From Pseudomonadota bacterium (lineage in GTDB: Archaea; Thermoplasmatota; SW-10-69-26; JACQPN01; JAJPHT01): a stretch of DNA of 64,000 bases. The stretch lies in contig JAJPHT010000014.1 of NCBI GenBank assembly GCA_021325135.1, forward strand, positions 1 through 64,000, given 5' to 3'. Made by a program: the position numbers and the translations under genes. Positions 16,401 through 24,898 of this stretch are shown here, piece by piece. The notes under the pieces were generated by a model that searched no databases, was not told where the DNA came from, and saw only the letters and a list, made by a program, of their open reading frames with translations. Positions within the stretch are counted from its first letter, which is position 1. Each line of letters opens with the position of its first letter.

Positions 16401-17771
16401 ATGCTTTCGCGCCCCCTCCTGGCGGCCGCCCTCGTGGCCCTCGCCTTCGCGGGCTGCGTCCAGAGCGGCGAGACGCCCGGCGCCGTCACCGTCACGCCCG
16501 CGGGCACCGGCGGCGCGCCCGCCTTCCGCCTCGTGGACGTGGCGGGCTCCTCCGACGTCAGCGAGCCCTCCATCGCCATCGACCACAAGGGGCACCTCTA
16601 CGTCAGCGCGCCCACGGGCCTGCCCCACGCGTCGAGGCTCTGGACGAGCGCGGACGACGGCGCGACGTGGAAGGAATTGACGCCCAACCCGACTCCGCTG
16701 GGCGGGGGTGACACGAGCATCGCCATCGCTCCGGATGATAGCATCTACGTCACGGACCTCTGGGCCGGGAGCGCCACCATCAGCACGAGCCACGACGGGG
16801 GCGCCTCGTGGTTCGCGAGCCCCATCGCGAGCCCCGTGCCCTTCTACGACCGCGAGTGGAACGCCGTCGACAAGGAGGGGCGCGCCTACTTCCTGGGGCG
16901 CACGTTCACGCCGGGCATCGCCGCGTGGGTGAGCCGCAGCGACGACGGCGGCATGACGTGGATCCACGCCGGCAACCCGTGGATCAACCCCGACACGAGC
17001 CAGGAGAGCCAGGACGGCCCCCTGATCGTGAACCCCAGGACCGACGAGGTCGCGGTGGTCTACAGCTGCCCCGGGCCCGCGGTGTGCGTCTCCACGAGCA
17101 AGGACCAGGGCATGACGTGGGCCTCCCACGTCGCGGCCAAGGCCTCGGGCAGCGTGGGCAACGACTTCGCGGGGCTCGCCGCCGACGCCGCGGGCAACTG
17201 GTACGTCGCCTACGCGGAGTCCGTGGAGAAGGGCACCGTGATCAAGGTCGCAAGCTCGCGCGACGGCGCGACGTGGAGCGTGCCCCAGGTGGTGACCCGC
17301 GACGCGGGCACGCGCCTCTTCCCGTGGATCGTCGCGGGCTCCGAAGGGCGCGTCGCCATCGCGTGGTACGGCACCGGCGTCGCGGGCGACCCCAACGACC
17401 AGGCCGCGATGAAGGACGCCCGGTGGGACGTCATCATGGCCCAGAGCCTCGACGCCATGGGCGCCGCGCCCTCGTGGCAGCTCACGCGCGTCAACGCGGA
17501 GCCCGTGCACACCGGCACCATCAGCACCGAAGGGCTCGACCCCAGCAACCCCAACCCGCCCGACCGCGGCCTGGGCGACTTCTTCACCACCGCCGTGGGC
17601 CCCGACGGCATGGTGCAGATGGCGTTCATGAAGGGCGAAGGCGGCAAGGTGGGCCTCGTCGTCGCGCAGCAGACCAGCGGCCCGAGCCTCCTCGCGGGCC
17701 CCGTGCTGCCCGTGGCGACGCCGAGCGCCGGCGGCCTCCCGGTGACCCTGCCCACGCTCCTGGGACCGTGA
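16401..17771 (+). CDS. Lipoprotein with sialidase-type Asp-box beta-propeller
   Basis: 456 aa. Lipobox-like end of the signal peptide (ALAFAGC, Cys17) suggests membrane anchoring by a lipid. Five Asp-box motifs (SADDGATW, SHDGGASW, SDDGGMTW, SKDQGMTW, SRDGATW) are spaced about 60-70 residues apart, giving a sialidase-like beta-propeller. The arginine triad and Tyr/Glu pair of true sialidases are not evident, so this is more likely a binding or structural propeller than an active neuraminidase. Ends 59 bp before tRNA-His. Confidence 0.75.
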   Translation: MLSRPLLAAALVALAFAGCVQSGETPGAVTVTPAGTGGAPAFRLVDVAGSSDVSEPSIAIDHKGHLYVSAPTGLPHASRLWTSADDGATWKELTPNPTPLGGGDTSIAIAPDDSIYVTDLWAGSATISTSHDGGASWFASPIASPVPFYDREWNAVDKEGRAYFLGRTFTPGIAAWVSRSDDGGMTWIHAGNPWINPDTSQESQDGPLIVNPRTDEVAVVYSCPGPAVCVSTSKDQGMTWASHVAAKASGSVGNDFAGLAADAAGNWYVAYAESVEKGTVIKVASSRDGATWSVPQVVTRDAGTRLFPWIVAGSEGRVAIAWYGTGVAGDPNDQAAMKDARWDVIMAQSLDAMGAAPSWQLTRVNAEPVHTGTISTEGLDPSNPNPPDRGLGDFFTTAVGPDGMVQMAFMKGEGGKVGLVVAQQTSGPSLLAGPVLPVATPSAGGLPVTLPTLLGP

Positions 17772-17774
17772 TAA

Positions 17775-17782
17775 GGTTTAAG
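17775..17782 (+). promoter_or_regulatory. Possible tRNA-His promoter
   Basis: GGTTTAAG is the only AT-rich box in the 59 bp between the lipoprotein stop and the tRNA, 49 nt before the mature 5' end. It would give a short 5' leader removed by RNase P. Confidence 0.35.
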
Positions 17783-17830
17783 GGGGCGAGGGAACTGCCC
17801 ATCCATCCCCGTAAGGGGAAACCATCCCTG

Positions 17831-17905
17831 GCCGGAATGGGGTAGCTTGGTTCATCCTTGGGGACTGTGGATCCCCGGACTCGTGTTCAAATCACGGTTC
17901 CGGCC
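17831..17905 (+). tRNA. tRNA-His (anticodon GTG)
   Basis: Folded by hand. Acceptor GCCGGAA pairs with TTCCGGC (17898-17904), discriminator C73 at 17905, and the genome encodes a G at 17830 that can pair with it as G-1, the tRNA-His identity element. U8, A14, G18-G19 and A21 are in place. The anticodon stem is GGGGA/TCCCC with loop CTGTGGA (anticodon GTG), and the T-arm is TCGTG/CACGG with loop TTCAAAT. No intron and no encoded CCA, so the 3' end depends on the CCA-adding enzyme, which this window also encodes (53449-55566). Confidence 0.93.
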
Positions 17906-18034
17906 CTTGCCATCGCCGCGCGAGCGCGACTGGTTGTCGCCCCCGGAGCGCCGCGCAAGCGGCGCGGAGCGGGGCGCGCAGCGCGTATTGCGCCGCTGGT
18001 ACGCCAGCGGTCCTGGATCACGGTTCCGGCCCTT
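17891..18034 (+). repeat. Direct repeat of the tRNA-His 3' end flanking a hairpin-rich segment
   Basis: The 18 bp ATCACGGTTCCGGCCCTT at 17891-17908 (T-arm, acceptor strand and 3 bases beyond) recurs exactly at 18017-18034, 126 bp downstream. Between the copies are perfect hairpins: GCGCCGC-GCAA-GCGGCGC (17948-17965) and CCGCTGG-TACG-CCAGCGG (17993-18010). A duplicated tRNA 3' end is the normal trace of site-specific integration; here the enclosed segment is far too small to be an element, so it would be a remnant or a scar. No open reading frame of note lies in it. Confidence 0.8.
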
Positions 18035-18060
18035 CATCTCGTCATCCGCGTGGTGGTCCC

Positions 18061-18417
18061 TTGGCCGAGCGCGCTGAACTCGAGTCCTTGGGCTGGCTGA
18101 ACATCGTCACCGGCCTGGCCGTCGTCGCCGCCACGCTGCTCTCGGCGGGGCTGGAGCCCAGCGCCTACTGGTTCAGCCTGATCGAGGGGCTCCTGCTGCT
18201 GGGCGTCGCCGGGTACGCCGCGGGGGCCTGGGAGCGCATGAGCGCGGGCCGCCGCGTGGGCCTCTCCATCCTCGCCGCGGCCATCGCGTTCGCGCTCCTC
18301 GCCGAGTGGTGGTCCGCCGACTTCCCCGTGAGCCTTCGCCGCGTCATGATTGCGCTGGGCCTCGTGGGCACGCTCGTCGGGGCCTTCGCGGCGTGGAAGG
18401 CCCGCCCCGCGGCGTGA
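18061..18417 (+). CDS. Small four-TM membrane protein (SPW-like)
   Basis: 118 aa, probably from the TTG at 18061 since no ATG or GTG lies in frame nearby. Four membrane segments in two related halves: LNIVTGLAVVAATLL and YWFSLIEGLLLLGVAGY, reminiscent of SPW-repeat proteins. It is a paralog of the next gene (18517-18888), which shares WLN-x3-GL in helix 1 and SLRR before helix 4. Function unknown. Confidence 0.6.
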   Translation: MAERAELESLGWLNIVTGLAVVAATLLSAGLEPSAYWFSLIEGLLLLGVAGYAAGAWERMSAGRRVGLSILAAAIAFALLAEWWSADFPVSLRRVMIALGLVGTLVGAFAAWKARPAA

Positions 18418-18516
18418 GCTTCCCCTTGGCGTTTTCCGCACCCTTCAAACCGTTCATACCTGCGGCCCAAGGCCTCTGGCGGGGGGCTTATCCACCCCGC
18501 GCGCCAAGGGGGAGGC

Positions 18517-18888
18517 ATGCCCCGCGCGGACCTCGAAGCCGGCTCCTGGCTCAACGTCGCCCTCGGCCTCCTCATCCTCGCCGTGACGCTCCTCTCCGGC
18601 GGGCTCACGCCCCTCCTTCTGTGGGGCAACGTGGCGGCCGGCGTCGCGATCCTCGCCCTCTCCGCCTACGAGGCCTCGCGCTGGGGCGCCCTGGGCCGCG
18701 CGCGCCTGGTGGGCCTGAGCGCCGCGAGCGCCGTCATCGGCGTCGCCCTCGTCCTCCTCTGGGCATCCTCCGCCGAATCCCTGAGCCTGCGGCGCATCCT
18801 CTTCGTGCTGGGCGCCCTGGTGGTCGCCGTGGGCGCCTACGGCGCGTGGAGCCTCCGCGCCCGCGCGCCCGCCCCCGCCGCGGCCTGA
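18517..18888 (+). CDS. Small four-TM membrane protein, paralog of the preceding gene
   Basis: 123 aa with four membrane segments; begins MPRADLEAGSWLNVALGLLI and has LSLRRILFVLGALVVAVGAYGAW near the C-terminus, matching the layout of 18061-18417 closely. TATA-like GGCTTATCC at 18485-18493 lies 24 nt before the ATG, so it is likely transcribed on its own. SPW-like; function unknown. Confidence 0.65.
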   Translation: MPRADLEAGSWLNVALGLLILAVTLLSGGLTPLLLWGNVAAGVAILALSAYEASRWGALGRARLVGLSAASAVIGVALVLLWASSAESLSLRRILFVLGALVVAVGAYGAWSLRARAPAPAAA

Positions 18889-18976
18889 GACGCCTGGAGG
18901 TTCTCCTCGGTCTTCGACGCGTCGGGCCCAGGCCCATTCCGGAAGGCTCACATGCAGGGCGCCGCGTGCCTGTCGC

Positions 18977-19426
18977 ATGAAGGCCTGGCTGAAGTGGACC
19001 CTCATCGTCGTCGGCGCCCTCGTCCTGCTCTACGGCGCGCTCGTCGCGTTCGCCTCCTACAGCAACGGGAACGACGTGAACGTCACGCTCAACGTCGGCG
19101 TGAGCGGCAGCTCGATGTACATGCGCTGCGACCAGGCCAAGTCCACGCCCGGCGTCTGCGGTGGCGGGGACCAGGCCACCGTCACGGTCCACAAGCGCGA
19201 CCGCGTCCACCTCACCATCCACAACGACCAGGGCGGCGACCACACCCACGACTTCAACGTCCAGGGCTGGCAGTACGCGTTCCCGCCCGTCTCGCCCGAG
19301 ATGGAGCTTCACCAGGCCGACCAGTCGTGGACCTTCACTGCGTGGGCCTCCGGAAGCTATCACATGCTCTGCGAGCTGACGGGCCACGACGCCGCCGGCA
19401 TGCACGGGACCTTCGTCGTCCAGTAG
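18977..19426 (+). CDS. Membrane-anchored cupredoxin (blue copper protein)
   Basis: 149 aa: one N-terminal membrane helix (7-27) tethering a soluble domain outside the cell. The C-terminal part has the type 1 copper motif Cys-x4-His-x4-Met (Cys132, His137, Met142 in CELTGHDAAGM), with the upstream His ligand in HTHDF (His89 or His91). There is only one Cys in the metal loop, so it is a blue-copper electron carrier rather than a CuA subunit of oxidase. It could feed a terminal oxidase in aerobic respiration; no oxidase genes are in the window. Confidence 0.85.
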   Translation: MKAWLKWTLIVVGALVLLYGALVAFASYSNGNDVNVTLNVGVSGSSMYMRCDQAKSTPGVCGGGDQATVTVHKRDRVHLTIHNDQGGDHTHDFNVQGWQYAFPPVSPEMELHQADQSWTFTAWASGSYHMLCELTGHDAAGMHGTFVVQ

Positions 19427-19502
19427 GCAGGCGGGCAGCCGGGGGCCCAAGCGGCGACCGGGTGACGGAAAGGATATCCACGCCCGCAAGGTCAGGCGAG
19501 GC

Positions 19503-20045
19503 ATGCAGTCGCGCATGCGCGTCGGCCGGCACCCGATCCACCCCATGCTGGTGGTGTTCCCGGTCGCCCTCTTCCCCGTCCTCGTCGTCCTGGACGTCCT
19601 CCACGGCTACTTCCGCAGCGACCCCACGTTCTGGCGCATCGGCTTCTGGGCCGCCGTCGGGGGCGTCGTGACGACGGTCCTCGCCATGATCCCGGGCCTC
19701 GTCGACCTCTCGGCGATCCCCGACGAGTCGCCCGCGCACCGCACCGCGCTCGTGCACCTCGGCGTCGGCGTCGTCATCCTCGTCCTCTACCTCGGGGCCG
19801 TCGCCGCGCGCTGGCCCGCCGGCAGCGACGACGCCCGCTTCCTTCCCGCGGTCGTCGTCGACGTGCTGGGCCTCCTCGCCATCACGGCGCAGGGCTGGCT
19901 GGGCGGCGAGCTGGTCTACAAGCACCACGTCGGCGTGCTCACGCCCTCCGAAGGGGGCGACCCCGTCACGCTGGAGGCGCGGCCGGCGCAGGGCCCGTCC
20001 TCCGCGCGAGGAGGCGCTCGCCGACCTGGCGCCGAGCGCCCTTGA
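19503..20045 (+). CDS. DUF2231 membrane protein
   Basis: 180 aa with four membrane segments and the DUF2231 opening HPIHPMLVVFPVALFP (residues 9-24), often found near cytochrome or copper proteins; here it follows a cupredoxin. The last 27 or so residues are polar (Gly/Arg/Pro-rich) and their coding sequence overlaps the convergent SNF2 gene by 80 bp, an unusually long overlap. An internal ATG at 19515 is an alternative start. Confidence 0.75.
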   Translation: MQSRMRVGRHPIHPMLVVFPVALFPVLVVLDVLHGYFRSDPTFWRIGFWAAVGGVVTTVLAMIPGLVDLSAIPDESPAHRTALVHLGVGVVILVLYLGAVAARWPAGSDDARFLPAVVVDVLGLLAITAQGWLGGELVYKHHVGVLTPSEGGDPVTLEARPAQGPSSARGGARRPGAERP

Positions 20046-22488
20046 GCTCCCCCGTCGCAGCGCCCGAGAGCAGCGCGTCCATCATGCGCCCCTTGGCGTC
20101 CAGCACGGCGGCCACGTCCTCGTCCACTGTCTCCTCCGCCAGGAAGAAGTGCGCCGTCACCGGCTTCGTCTGCCCGCGCCGGTGGATGCGGTCCATGGCC
20201 TGGCGGTGGTTCGCCGGGTTCCAGTCCAGGTCCGCGAAGACCGCGTGCGTCCCCGCCGTGAGCGTGAGCGCCGTGCCCGCCGCCACGAGCTGCCCCAGGA
20301 AGACCATGCACGCGGGGTCCTCCTGGAACGCCTTCTCCGCCGCGACGCGCTCCTCGGGCGGCGTCTCGCCGTGGAGCGTCGCGGGCTTGAGGTCCGCAAG
20401 CGCCTCCGCGAGGCTCGCGAGCGCATTTCGATAGCGCGAGAACACGACGACCTTGGCGCCCTGCCGCGCCAGCGAGCGCACGAACGCGACGACCTCGGGC
20501 ATCTTGCCCGAGAGCGCGGCCTGCTTGAGGCGCTCCAGCTTGCCGCCCGCCTTCGCGCTGGAGAGCGACGCCGCGCCCTCCGCCTTCACGAACGACTCGA
20601 AGTCCTCCTCCAGCGCGACGTAGGCGCGCCGCGCCTCGGGCGGCAGCCGCACGCGGTGCCACTGGATCGTCTTCGCGGGAAGCTCCGGCAGCGCGACCGC
20701 CTTCTCGCGGCGGATCATGACGCCCTCCAGGAACTGCCGCAGCCGCGAGAGCACCGCCTCGCGCACCTCGGGCGTCCCGCCCTCGAAGGGCTCCTCGAAG
20801 CGGCGCTTGAACCACGCGCCGTCGCTCCACTCCTCGGGGTGCAGGAAGGCAAGCTGCGCGCGCACCTCCTCGGGCGTGTTCATCACGGGGGTCCCGCTGA
20901 CGACGAGCCGGCGCGGCACCGCCTGAAGCCGCTCGCGCACGACGCGGGCGCGGCCGGACTGCGCGTTCTTCACGTAGTGCGACTCGTCCAGGATCACGAG
21001 GTCGAACGCGTCGGGCCGCACCGCGTCCCCCAGCGCCTCCAGGTTGCTGTACCCCGTGACGACGTACTTCTCGGGGCCCGAGAGCGTCGCCGGGTCCGCG
21101 CCGGGGCCCAGCACGACGGCCCGTTCGGAGGTGAACTTCGCCACCTCGCGGCGCCACACCTCGCGCGCCGACGCCGGGCAGACCACGAGCACGCGCCCCG
21201 GAAGGAACTGCGCCGCCGCGACGGCCTCCAGCGTCTTGCCCAGCCCCATGTCGTCGGCCAGGAGGCAGGTGTGGGCGTGGTGCAGGATGAACGCGACCGC
21301 CTCGCTTTGATAGCCCGCAAGCGCCGCGTCCGGGTTGAGGCCGGGGACGGCGCGGTCCAGCGCGCCGTGGAACGGCTCGCGCAGCCGCGGCCGCGCCCCC
21401 GAGAGGTCCTCGGGAAGCTGGGGCGCCCACGAAAGGTGGCGCGCGTTGGCGGGCGCCAGGCGGCGGTACGTCACGTCCGCGCCCAGCGCGCGGAGCCCCT
21501 CCTCCACGTCCACGACGCGCGTCGCCGGCACGAGGACGTGCCCGTTCTCCGCATCCACCACCGGCTCGCCCCCGAGGATGCGCACGAGCGCCGCGCGCAA
21601 CGCCTCGTTCGCGACGGGGGATTCCGCGCCCGCCTCGCGCAGCCGCGCCGGGAGGCACCCCGGGTCCAGGAGCACCTCCACCGCGCGCAGCGGCTTCGGG
21701 TTGAGCGAGAGGTCCGGCGCCACCTCCGCGGAGCGCCACGCCTCCAGGAGCCACGACGCGAAGCCCGCGCCCTCCGGGAGGCTCCACATCTCCGCGGGCA
21801 GGGCGCCCGGAAAGGGCACGCCGCCCCGCGCCGCGAGCCCCGCCGCCAGCGCGAGCGATCCCTCGGAGCCCGGCGACTCCAGGCGAACGTGGATCGTCTC
21901 GCCCAGCGCGCGCTGGTGGAACCACGCACGCCCGGCGCCACCCGTGCCCGCCCGTGCGCGCAGCCCGCGCGCCGCGAGAAGCTGGAGAGCCTGCGCCAGC
22001 GTGCGCGCCTCGCCGCTCATGGCGCCCGCCTCCTCGCGGCGCCACCAGAGCCAGCGCAGCGCCTCCGCGGCCGGCTCGGGAAAGGGCCCCGCCGACGCGA
22101 GGCGCAAGCGGCCCGGGTCGCGGGGGTCGAGGGCAAGGGCGAGGAGAGTGGGGTCCGCGGGGGGCGGAGGGGGCGGCGCGGGCGCGGCCGGCGCGGGGGG
22201 CGCGACCGGGGGCGGCGGCGCGGGGGCAGGCGGCTCCGGCGTCGGGGGCTGGACGAGGATCACCGCCAGCGCGTGCTCGCAGGGCTGCGCGTCGCCGCAG
22301 TCGCACCGCGAGGCCAGGGTGGAGAGGTCGACGCGGGTGCGCACGCCGATGAGGCCGGAGAAGTTGGCGGTGGCGGTGGCGCCCTGCACGGCGCAGCCGC
22401 GCATCCAGCGCCGCGCGGCGAGGCGGGCGCGCTCCCAGCGCTCGGCGGGGACGTGGCGGAGCCGTGGGTCGTCCTGGAGCGCGGGCAT
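19966..22488 (-). CDS. SWIM zinc finger / SNF2-family helicase
   Basis: 840 aa DNA-dependent ATPase of the SNF2 (RapA/HepA-like) group. An N-terminal SWIM zinc finger (CDCGDAQPCEHA near residue 62) is followed by a long Pro/Ala linker. The two RecA domains carry DDMGLGKT (Walker A, near 411), DESH (Walker B, near 503), SGTP (motif III) and MDRIHRRGQ (motif VI, near 768). It probably remodels DNA-protein complexes in transcription or repair. I start at the ATG at 22486-22488; the frame stays open upstream, but that part overlaps the C39-like gene and is compositionally a shadow. Confidence 0.85.
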   Translation of the reverse strand: MPALQDDPRLRHVPAERWERARLAARRWMRGCAVQGATATANFSGLIGVRTRVDLSTLASRCDCGDAQPCEHALAVILVQPPTPEPPAPAPPPPVAPPAPAAPAPPPPPPADPTLLALALDPRDPGRLRLASAGPFPEPAAEALRWLWWRREEAGAMSGEARTLAQALQLLAARGLRARAGTGGAGRAWFHQRALGETIHVRLESPGSEGSLALAAGLAARGGVPFPGALPAEMWSLPEGAGFASWLLEAWRSAEVAPDLSLNPKPLRAVEVLLDPGCLPARLREAGAESPVANEALRAALVRILGGEPVVDAENGHVLVPATRVVDVEEGLRALGADVTYRRLAPANARHLSWAPQLPEDLSGARPRLREPFHGALDRAVPGLNPDAALAGYQSEAVAFILHHAHTCLLADDMGLGKTLEAVAAAQFLPGRVLVVCPASAREVWRREVAKFTSERAVVLGPGADPATLSGPEKYVVTGYSNLEALGDAVRPDAFDLVILDESHYVKNAQSGRARVVRERLQAVPRRLVVSGTPVMNTPEEVRAQLAFLHPEEWSDGAWFKRRFEEPFEGGTPEVREAVLSRLRQFLEGVMIRREKAVALPELPAKTIQWHRVRLPPEARRAYVALEEDFESFVKAEGAASLSSAKAGGKLERLKQAALSGKMPEVVAFVRSLARQGAKVVVFSRYRNALASLAEALADLKPATLHGETPPEERVAAEKAFQEDPACMVFLGQLVAAGTALTLTAGTHAVFADLDWNPANHRQAMDRIHRRGQTKPVTAHFFLAEETVDEDVAAVLDAKGRMMDALLSGAATGELKGARRQVGERLLARRTGPAPAAPPA

Positions 22489-22517
22489 CCCGTCTGGAGG
22501 GAGCCGGGGAGCGGCCT

Positions 22518-22979
22518 TCAACGTTCCGAACTGGGCCTTGCCAGGAGGGCGCCGTGGCGGTAGCCGGGGAGGGGCACGCCGCGCCAGGCGCGCAGGAAGC
22601 GCGGCCAGGGCCAGTAGGCGTCTCCGGGGAGGCTTGCGAGGGAGACGCCCTCGGGCCCCGCGGCGTGGGCCACGGCCCAGTGCATCATGGGGGCGCGGCG
22701 GCCCACGTCCAGGAGCACGATGGCGGGGCCGCTCTCGGCGAGGTGGCGGGCGAGGCGCGCGACGTCGCGGTGCCCCCAGACGTAGCGCGCGTCGAGGCCC
22801 AGCGCCCGCGCGGCGCGCAGGAGCCCCCAAGGGGTCGTGCCCAGGAGGCGGAAGGGCGTGTCGGGAGGGTGGGCGCGGTCGAGGGCGCGCACGTCCACGG
22901 GCCGTCCGTGGTGGTGGAGAAGGGTGGCGAGGGCGGCCTGCGCGCAGCCGTTGCGCCCCGCGGCGGGGTACGACCTCAT
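22518..22979 (-). CDS. C39-like papain-fold cysteine peptidase domain protein
   Basis: 153 aa. NGCAQAALATLLHHHG (Cys12) is the N-terminal nucleophile region of C39-type domains and MMHWAVAHA supplies the His; an Asp in PGDAYWPW could complete the site. It has no signal peptide, membrane or export domain, so it is not a bacteriocin exporter. The start overlaps the EEP gene's stop by 4 bp (ATGA) and the SNF2 gene follows 29 bp later, suggesting a three-gene transcript. Role unknown. Confidence 0.7.
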   Translation of the reverse strand: MRSYPAAGRNGCAQAALATLLHHHGRPVDVRALDRAHPPDTPFRLLGTTPWGLLRAARALGLDARYVWGHRDVARLARHLAESGPAIVLLDVGRRAPMMHWAVAHAAGPEGVSLASLPGDAYWPWPRFLRAWRGVPLPGYRHGALLARPSSER

Positions 22980-23863
22980 GCCGCGACGTTCACCGGGATG
23001 CGCGTGGGGTCGCAGTCCAGGAGGGCCTGGGCCACGACGGGGAAGTGGTCGCTGGGGAGCTTCCCCTGGACGCGGTCGCGGACGACCTGGTAGTGGGAGA
23101 ACTGCTGCACGTGGCGGCCCAGGATGTAGTCAATGCGGTAGAGGCCGCGGCCGGTGAAGCGGTGGAAGGTGCCGTTCCACTTGGTGGGGACCTCGGTGGC
23201 GCTGGCCCAGCGGGAGTCCACGAGCGCCGCGCCCGCAGTGCCGGTGAGGTAACGGTACGTGCCGCCGCGCTGGAGGGCGTTGAAGTCGCCGGTGAGGAGC
23301 ACGGGGAGGTCGCGGGGGAGGCGCTGGTGGATGAGGAGGGCGCCGCGCTTCCTGGCGGTGGGGATGAGGTGGTCGAGGTGCGTGTTGAGGTGGAAGAAGC
23401 GGCCCCCGGTGTCCTTGTCGACGAAGGTCGCCCAGGTGGCCATGCGGGGGACGAGGTTCCCCCAGTGGCGGCTGCCCGGGACGTGGGGCGTTTCGCTCAG
23501 CCAGAAGTTGCCGGTGGCCTCCACCTTGAACTTGGCCTTGCGGTAGAAGATGGCGTTGTACTCGTCGCGCCTGCCGCCGAAGCGGGCCTCGCCCAGCACG
23601 CCGTACTCGGGGAAGTGCTGGTGGAGGAAGTCGATCTGGTCCTGGAGCCCCTCCTGCGTGCCCAGAAGGTCTGGGTGGTGGCGCGCCACCACGGCGGCGG
23701 CCGCGTCGCGGCGGGAGGACCAGCCGTTGGCGCCGTCGGACTCCTTGTCGCGCCTGAGGTTGAAGCTCATGACCTTCAGCGCGACCTCGTGCTCGGGCGT
23801 CAACGAGCGGTTGGTTGTCTGGCGGAGGCCTTGAACGTTGCTGCGACGTGCGGACCGGGCCAT
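22976..23863 (-). CDS. Endonuclease/exonuclease/phosphatase (EEP) family protein
   Basis: 295 aa, single EEP fold. Motifs in order: MSFNLR (start of domain), GTQEGLQDQ (metal-binding Glu), NTHLDH, TGDFNA and SDHFPV near the C-terminus. All metal and catalytic residues of the DNase I-like superfamily are present. Relatives cleave phosphodiester or phosphate-ester bonds in nucleic acids, sugars or lipids; the substrate is not evident. Start at the ATG at 23861-23863; a start nearer the VALKVMSFN segment is possible. First of a likely operon with the C39-like and SNF2 genes. Confidence 0.8.
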   Translation of the reverse strand: MARSARRSNVQGLRQTTNRSLTPEHEVALKVMSFNLRRDKESDGANGWSSRRDAAAAVVARHHPDLLGTQEGLQDQIDFLHQHFPEYGVLGEARFGGRRDEYNAIFYRKAKFKVEATGNFWLSETPHVPGSRHWGNLVPRMATWATFVDKDTGGRFFHLNTHLDHLIPTARKRGALLIHQRLPRDLPVLLTGDFNALQRGGTYRYLTGTAGAALVDSRWASATEVPTKWNGTFHRFTGRGLYRIDYILGRHVQQFSHYQVVRDRVQGKLPSDHFPVVAQALLDCDPTRIPVNVAA

Positions 23864-24016
23864 GACCCCTGAGGTGCGGCCTGGATGGGTGCTGGAGGTT
23901 GCGGTTTTCCACTTCCGCGGATTCGGCCCATGCGCGCGTCCGCGTCCTCGTCGTCTCGCCGGCATCCTCGCAAGCCAAGTCGCCCGGGCGGCCTCTGCCG
24001 TATCGGTGGACAACCC

Positions 24017-24250
24017 GTGCTGATCGCCGAACCGAAGACCGAATCCGGCCCGAAGGAGCTCCGCGTCAAGATCGGGGTCGAGTACCACCTCAAGCTGCAC
24101 GCCCTCAAGCTCCTGCGGGGGAAGCGGATGAGCGAGGCGGTGGAGGAGGCGCTGGAGTTCTACTTCGAGCGCGTAAGGGCGGAGACCGAGGCGCAGCAGG
24201 GCGAGGCGATCCAGCTTCCGCCCCTCTCCGCGCTGGGCGTCGACGAGTGA
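24017..24250 (+). CDS. Small ribbon-helix-helix-like protein
   Basis: 77 aa from a GTG. The middle part ELRVKIGVEYHLKLHALKLL followed by RMSEAVEEALEFYFERV looks like a short strand plus two helices, as in small MetJ/Arc-type DNA-binding proteins. It may be a regulator of the adjacent membrane gene. Family membership is inferred from pattern only. The 150 bp before it (divergent from the EEP gene) holds no feature I can name. Confidence 0.5.
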   Translation: MLIAEPKTESGPKELRVKIGVEYHLKLHALKLLRGKRMSEAVEEALEFYFERVRAETEAQQGEAIQLPPLSALGVDE

Positions 24251-24310
24251 GGGGCGCGTTTCGAGCCCCGATCCAGAAACGTTCTTCTTCTCCCGGCCCG
24301 CGGGGGGCGC

Positions 24311-24688
24311 ATGTCGCTCGCGGGCCTCCTGGTGGTCGTTCCGCTCCTGGTGGTCCTGCCAGGCTGGCTGCTCGTCAATGCCCTCTTCGTGCCCCGGCGC
24401 GTCGCGCTGGGGTGGATGACGCGGGCGTACCTGGCCGTGGCGGGCGGAGCCCTGCTTCTGAGCCTGGTGGGCGTGATCCTGGGCCTCCTGCCCCACCGCA
24501 AGACGGGCTACTACGAGACGCTGGCCACAGGGGCGCCCACGGTGGAATTGGCCATGCTCGCCGTGATGGCGCTCCTCTTCTACGTGGGCCTCGTCCGGGG
24601 GGCGTACCCCCGGGTGGCGGCGCGCTTTCCCAAGCTCGTGGCGGCGCCCGAGCCGAAGAAGGACGTCGTCGCCTACGAGAGCCGCTGA
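24311..24688 (+). CDS. Three-TM membrane protein of unknown function
   Basis: 125 aa with membrane segments at about 3-25, 38-60 and 75-95 and a basic cytoplasmic tail (PEPKKDVVAYESR). It follows the small RHH-like gene by 60 bp on the same strand. No domain recognised. Its 3' end overlaps a possible microprotein gene on the other strand by 16 bp. Confidence 0.6.
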   Translation: MSLAGLLVVVPLLVVLPGWLLVNALFVPRRVALGWMTRAYLAVAGGALLLSLVGVILGLLPHRKTGYYETLATGAPTVELAMLAVMALLFYVGLVRGAYPRVAARFPKLVAAPEPKKDVVAYESR

Positions 24689-24801
24689 ACGAGGGCCACC
24701 AGGGCCACGGCCACGGCGAGGATCGCGCTCACGGTGAGCACCTCCCGGGCGGCGAGGGCGTCCTCGTCCGGCCGGGCGTCGATGCGGAGGGTCCGGGTCA
24801 T
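24673..24801 (-). CDS. Possible single-TM microprotein
   Basis: 42 aa: a short polar head (TRTLRIDARPDEDALAARE) and one membrane helix (LTVSAILAVAVALVALVQRL). It faces the TrmB gene across a short divergent intergenic region. Supported only by its clean signal-anchor pattern and an ATG at a plausible position; could be spurious. Confidence 0.4.
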   Translation of the reverse strand: MTRTLRIDARPDEDALAAREVLTVSAILAVAVALVALVQRLS

Positions 24802-24866
24802 CGAGGGGCCCGCAGCGGTCCCACGGCTTGAGCCTTCGGGATCGAATACTCCGCCTAGGAGTGAAA

Positions 24867-24875
24867 CCCTTATTT
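24867..24875 (+). promoter_or_regulatory. TATA box of the TrmB-family gene
   Basis: CCCTTATTT, 24 nt before the ATG at 24899, preceded by a purine-rich stretch (AGTGAAA) that could be the BRE. Confidence 0.55.
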
Positions 24876-24898
24876 GGCCGGTCGCCGGATGGGGTCGC

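Noticed and set aside
16401..17771. Active sialidase
   Set aside because: Asp-boxes are present but the arginine triad and catalytic Tyr/Glu are not evident, so only a propeller fold is claimed.
17906..18016. Second tRNA or snRNA between the tRNA-His repeats
   Set aside because: Only the 3' half of the tRNA is repeated; the hairpins do not form a cloverleaf or a C/D or H/ACA box RNA that I can recognise.
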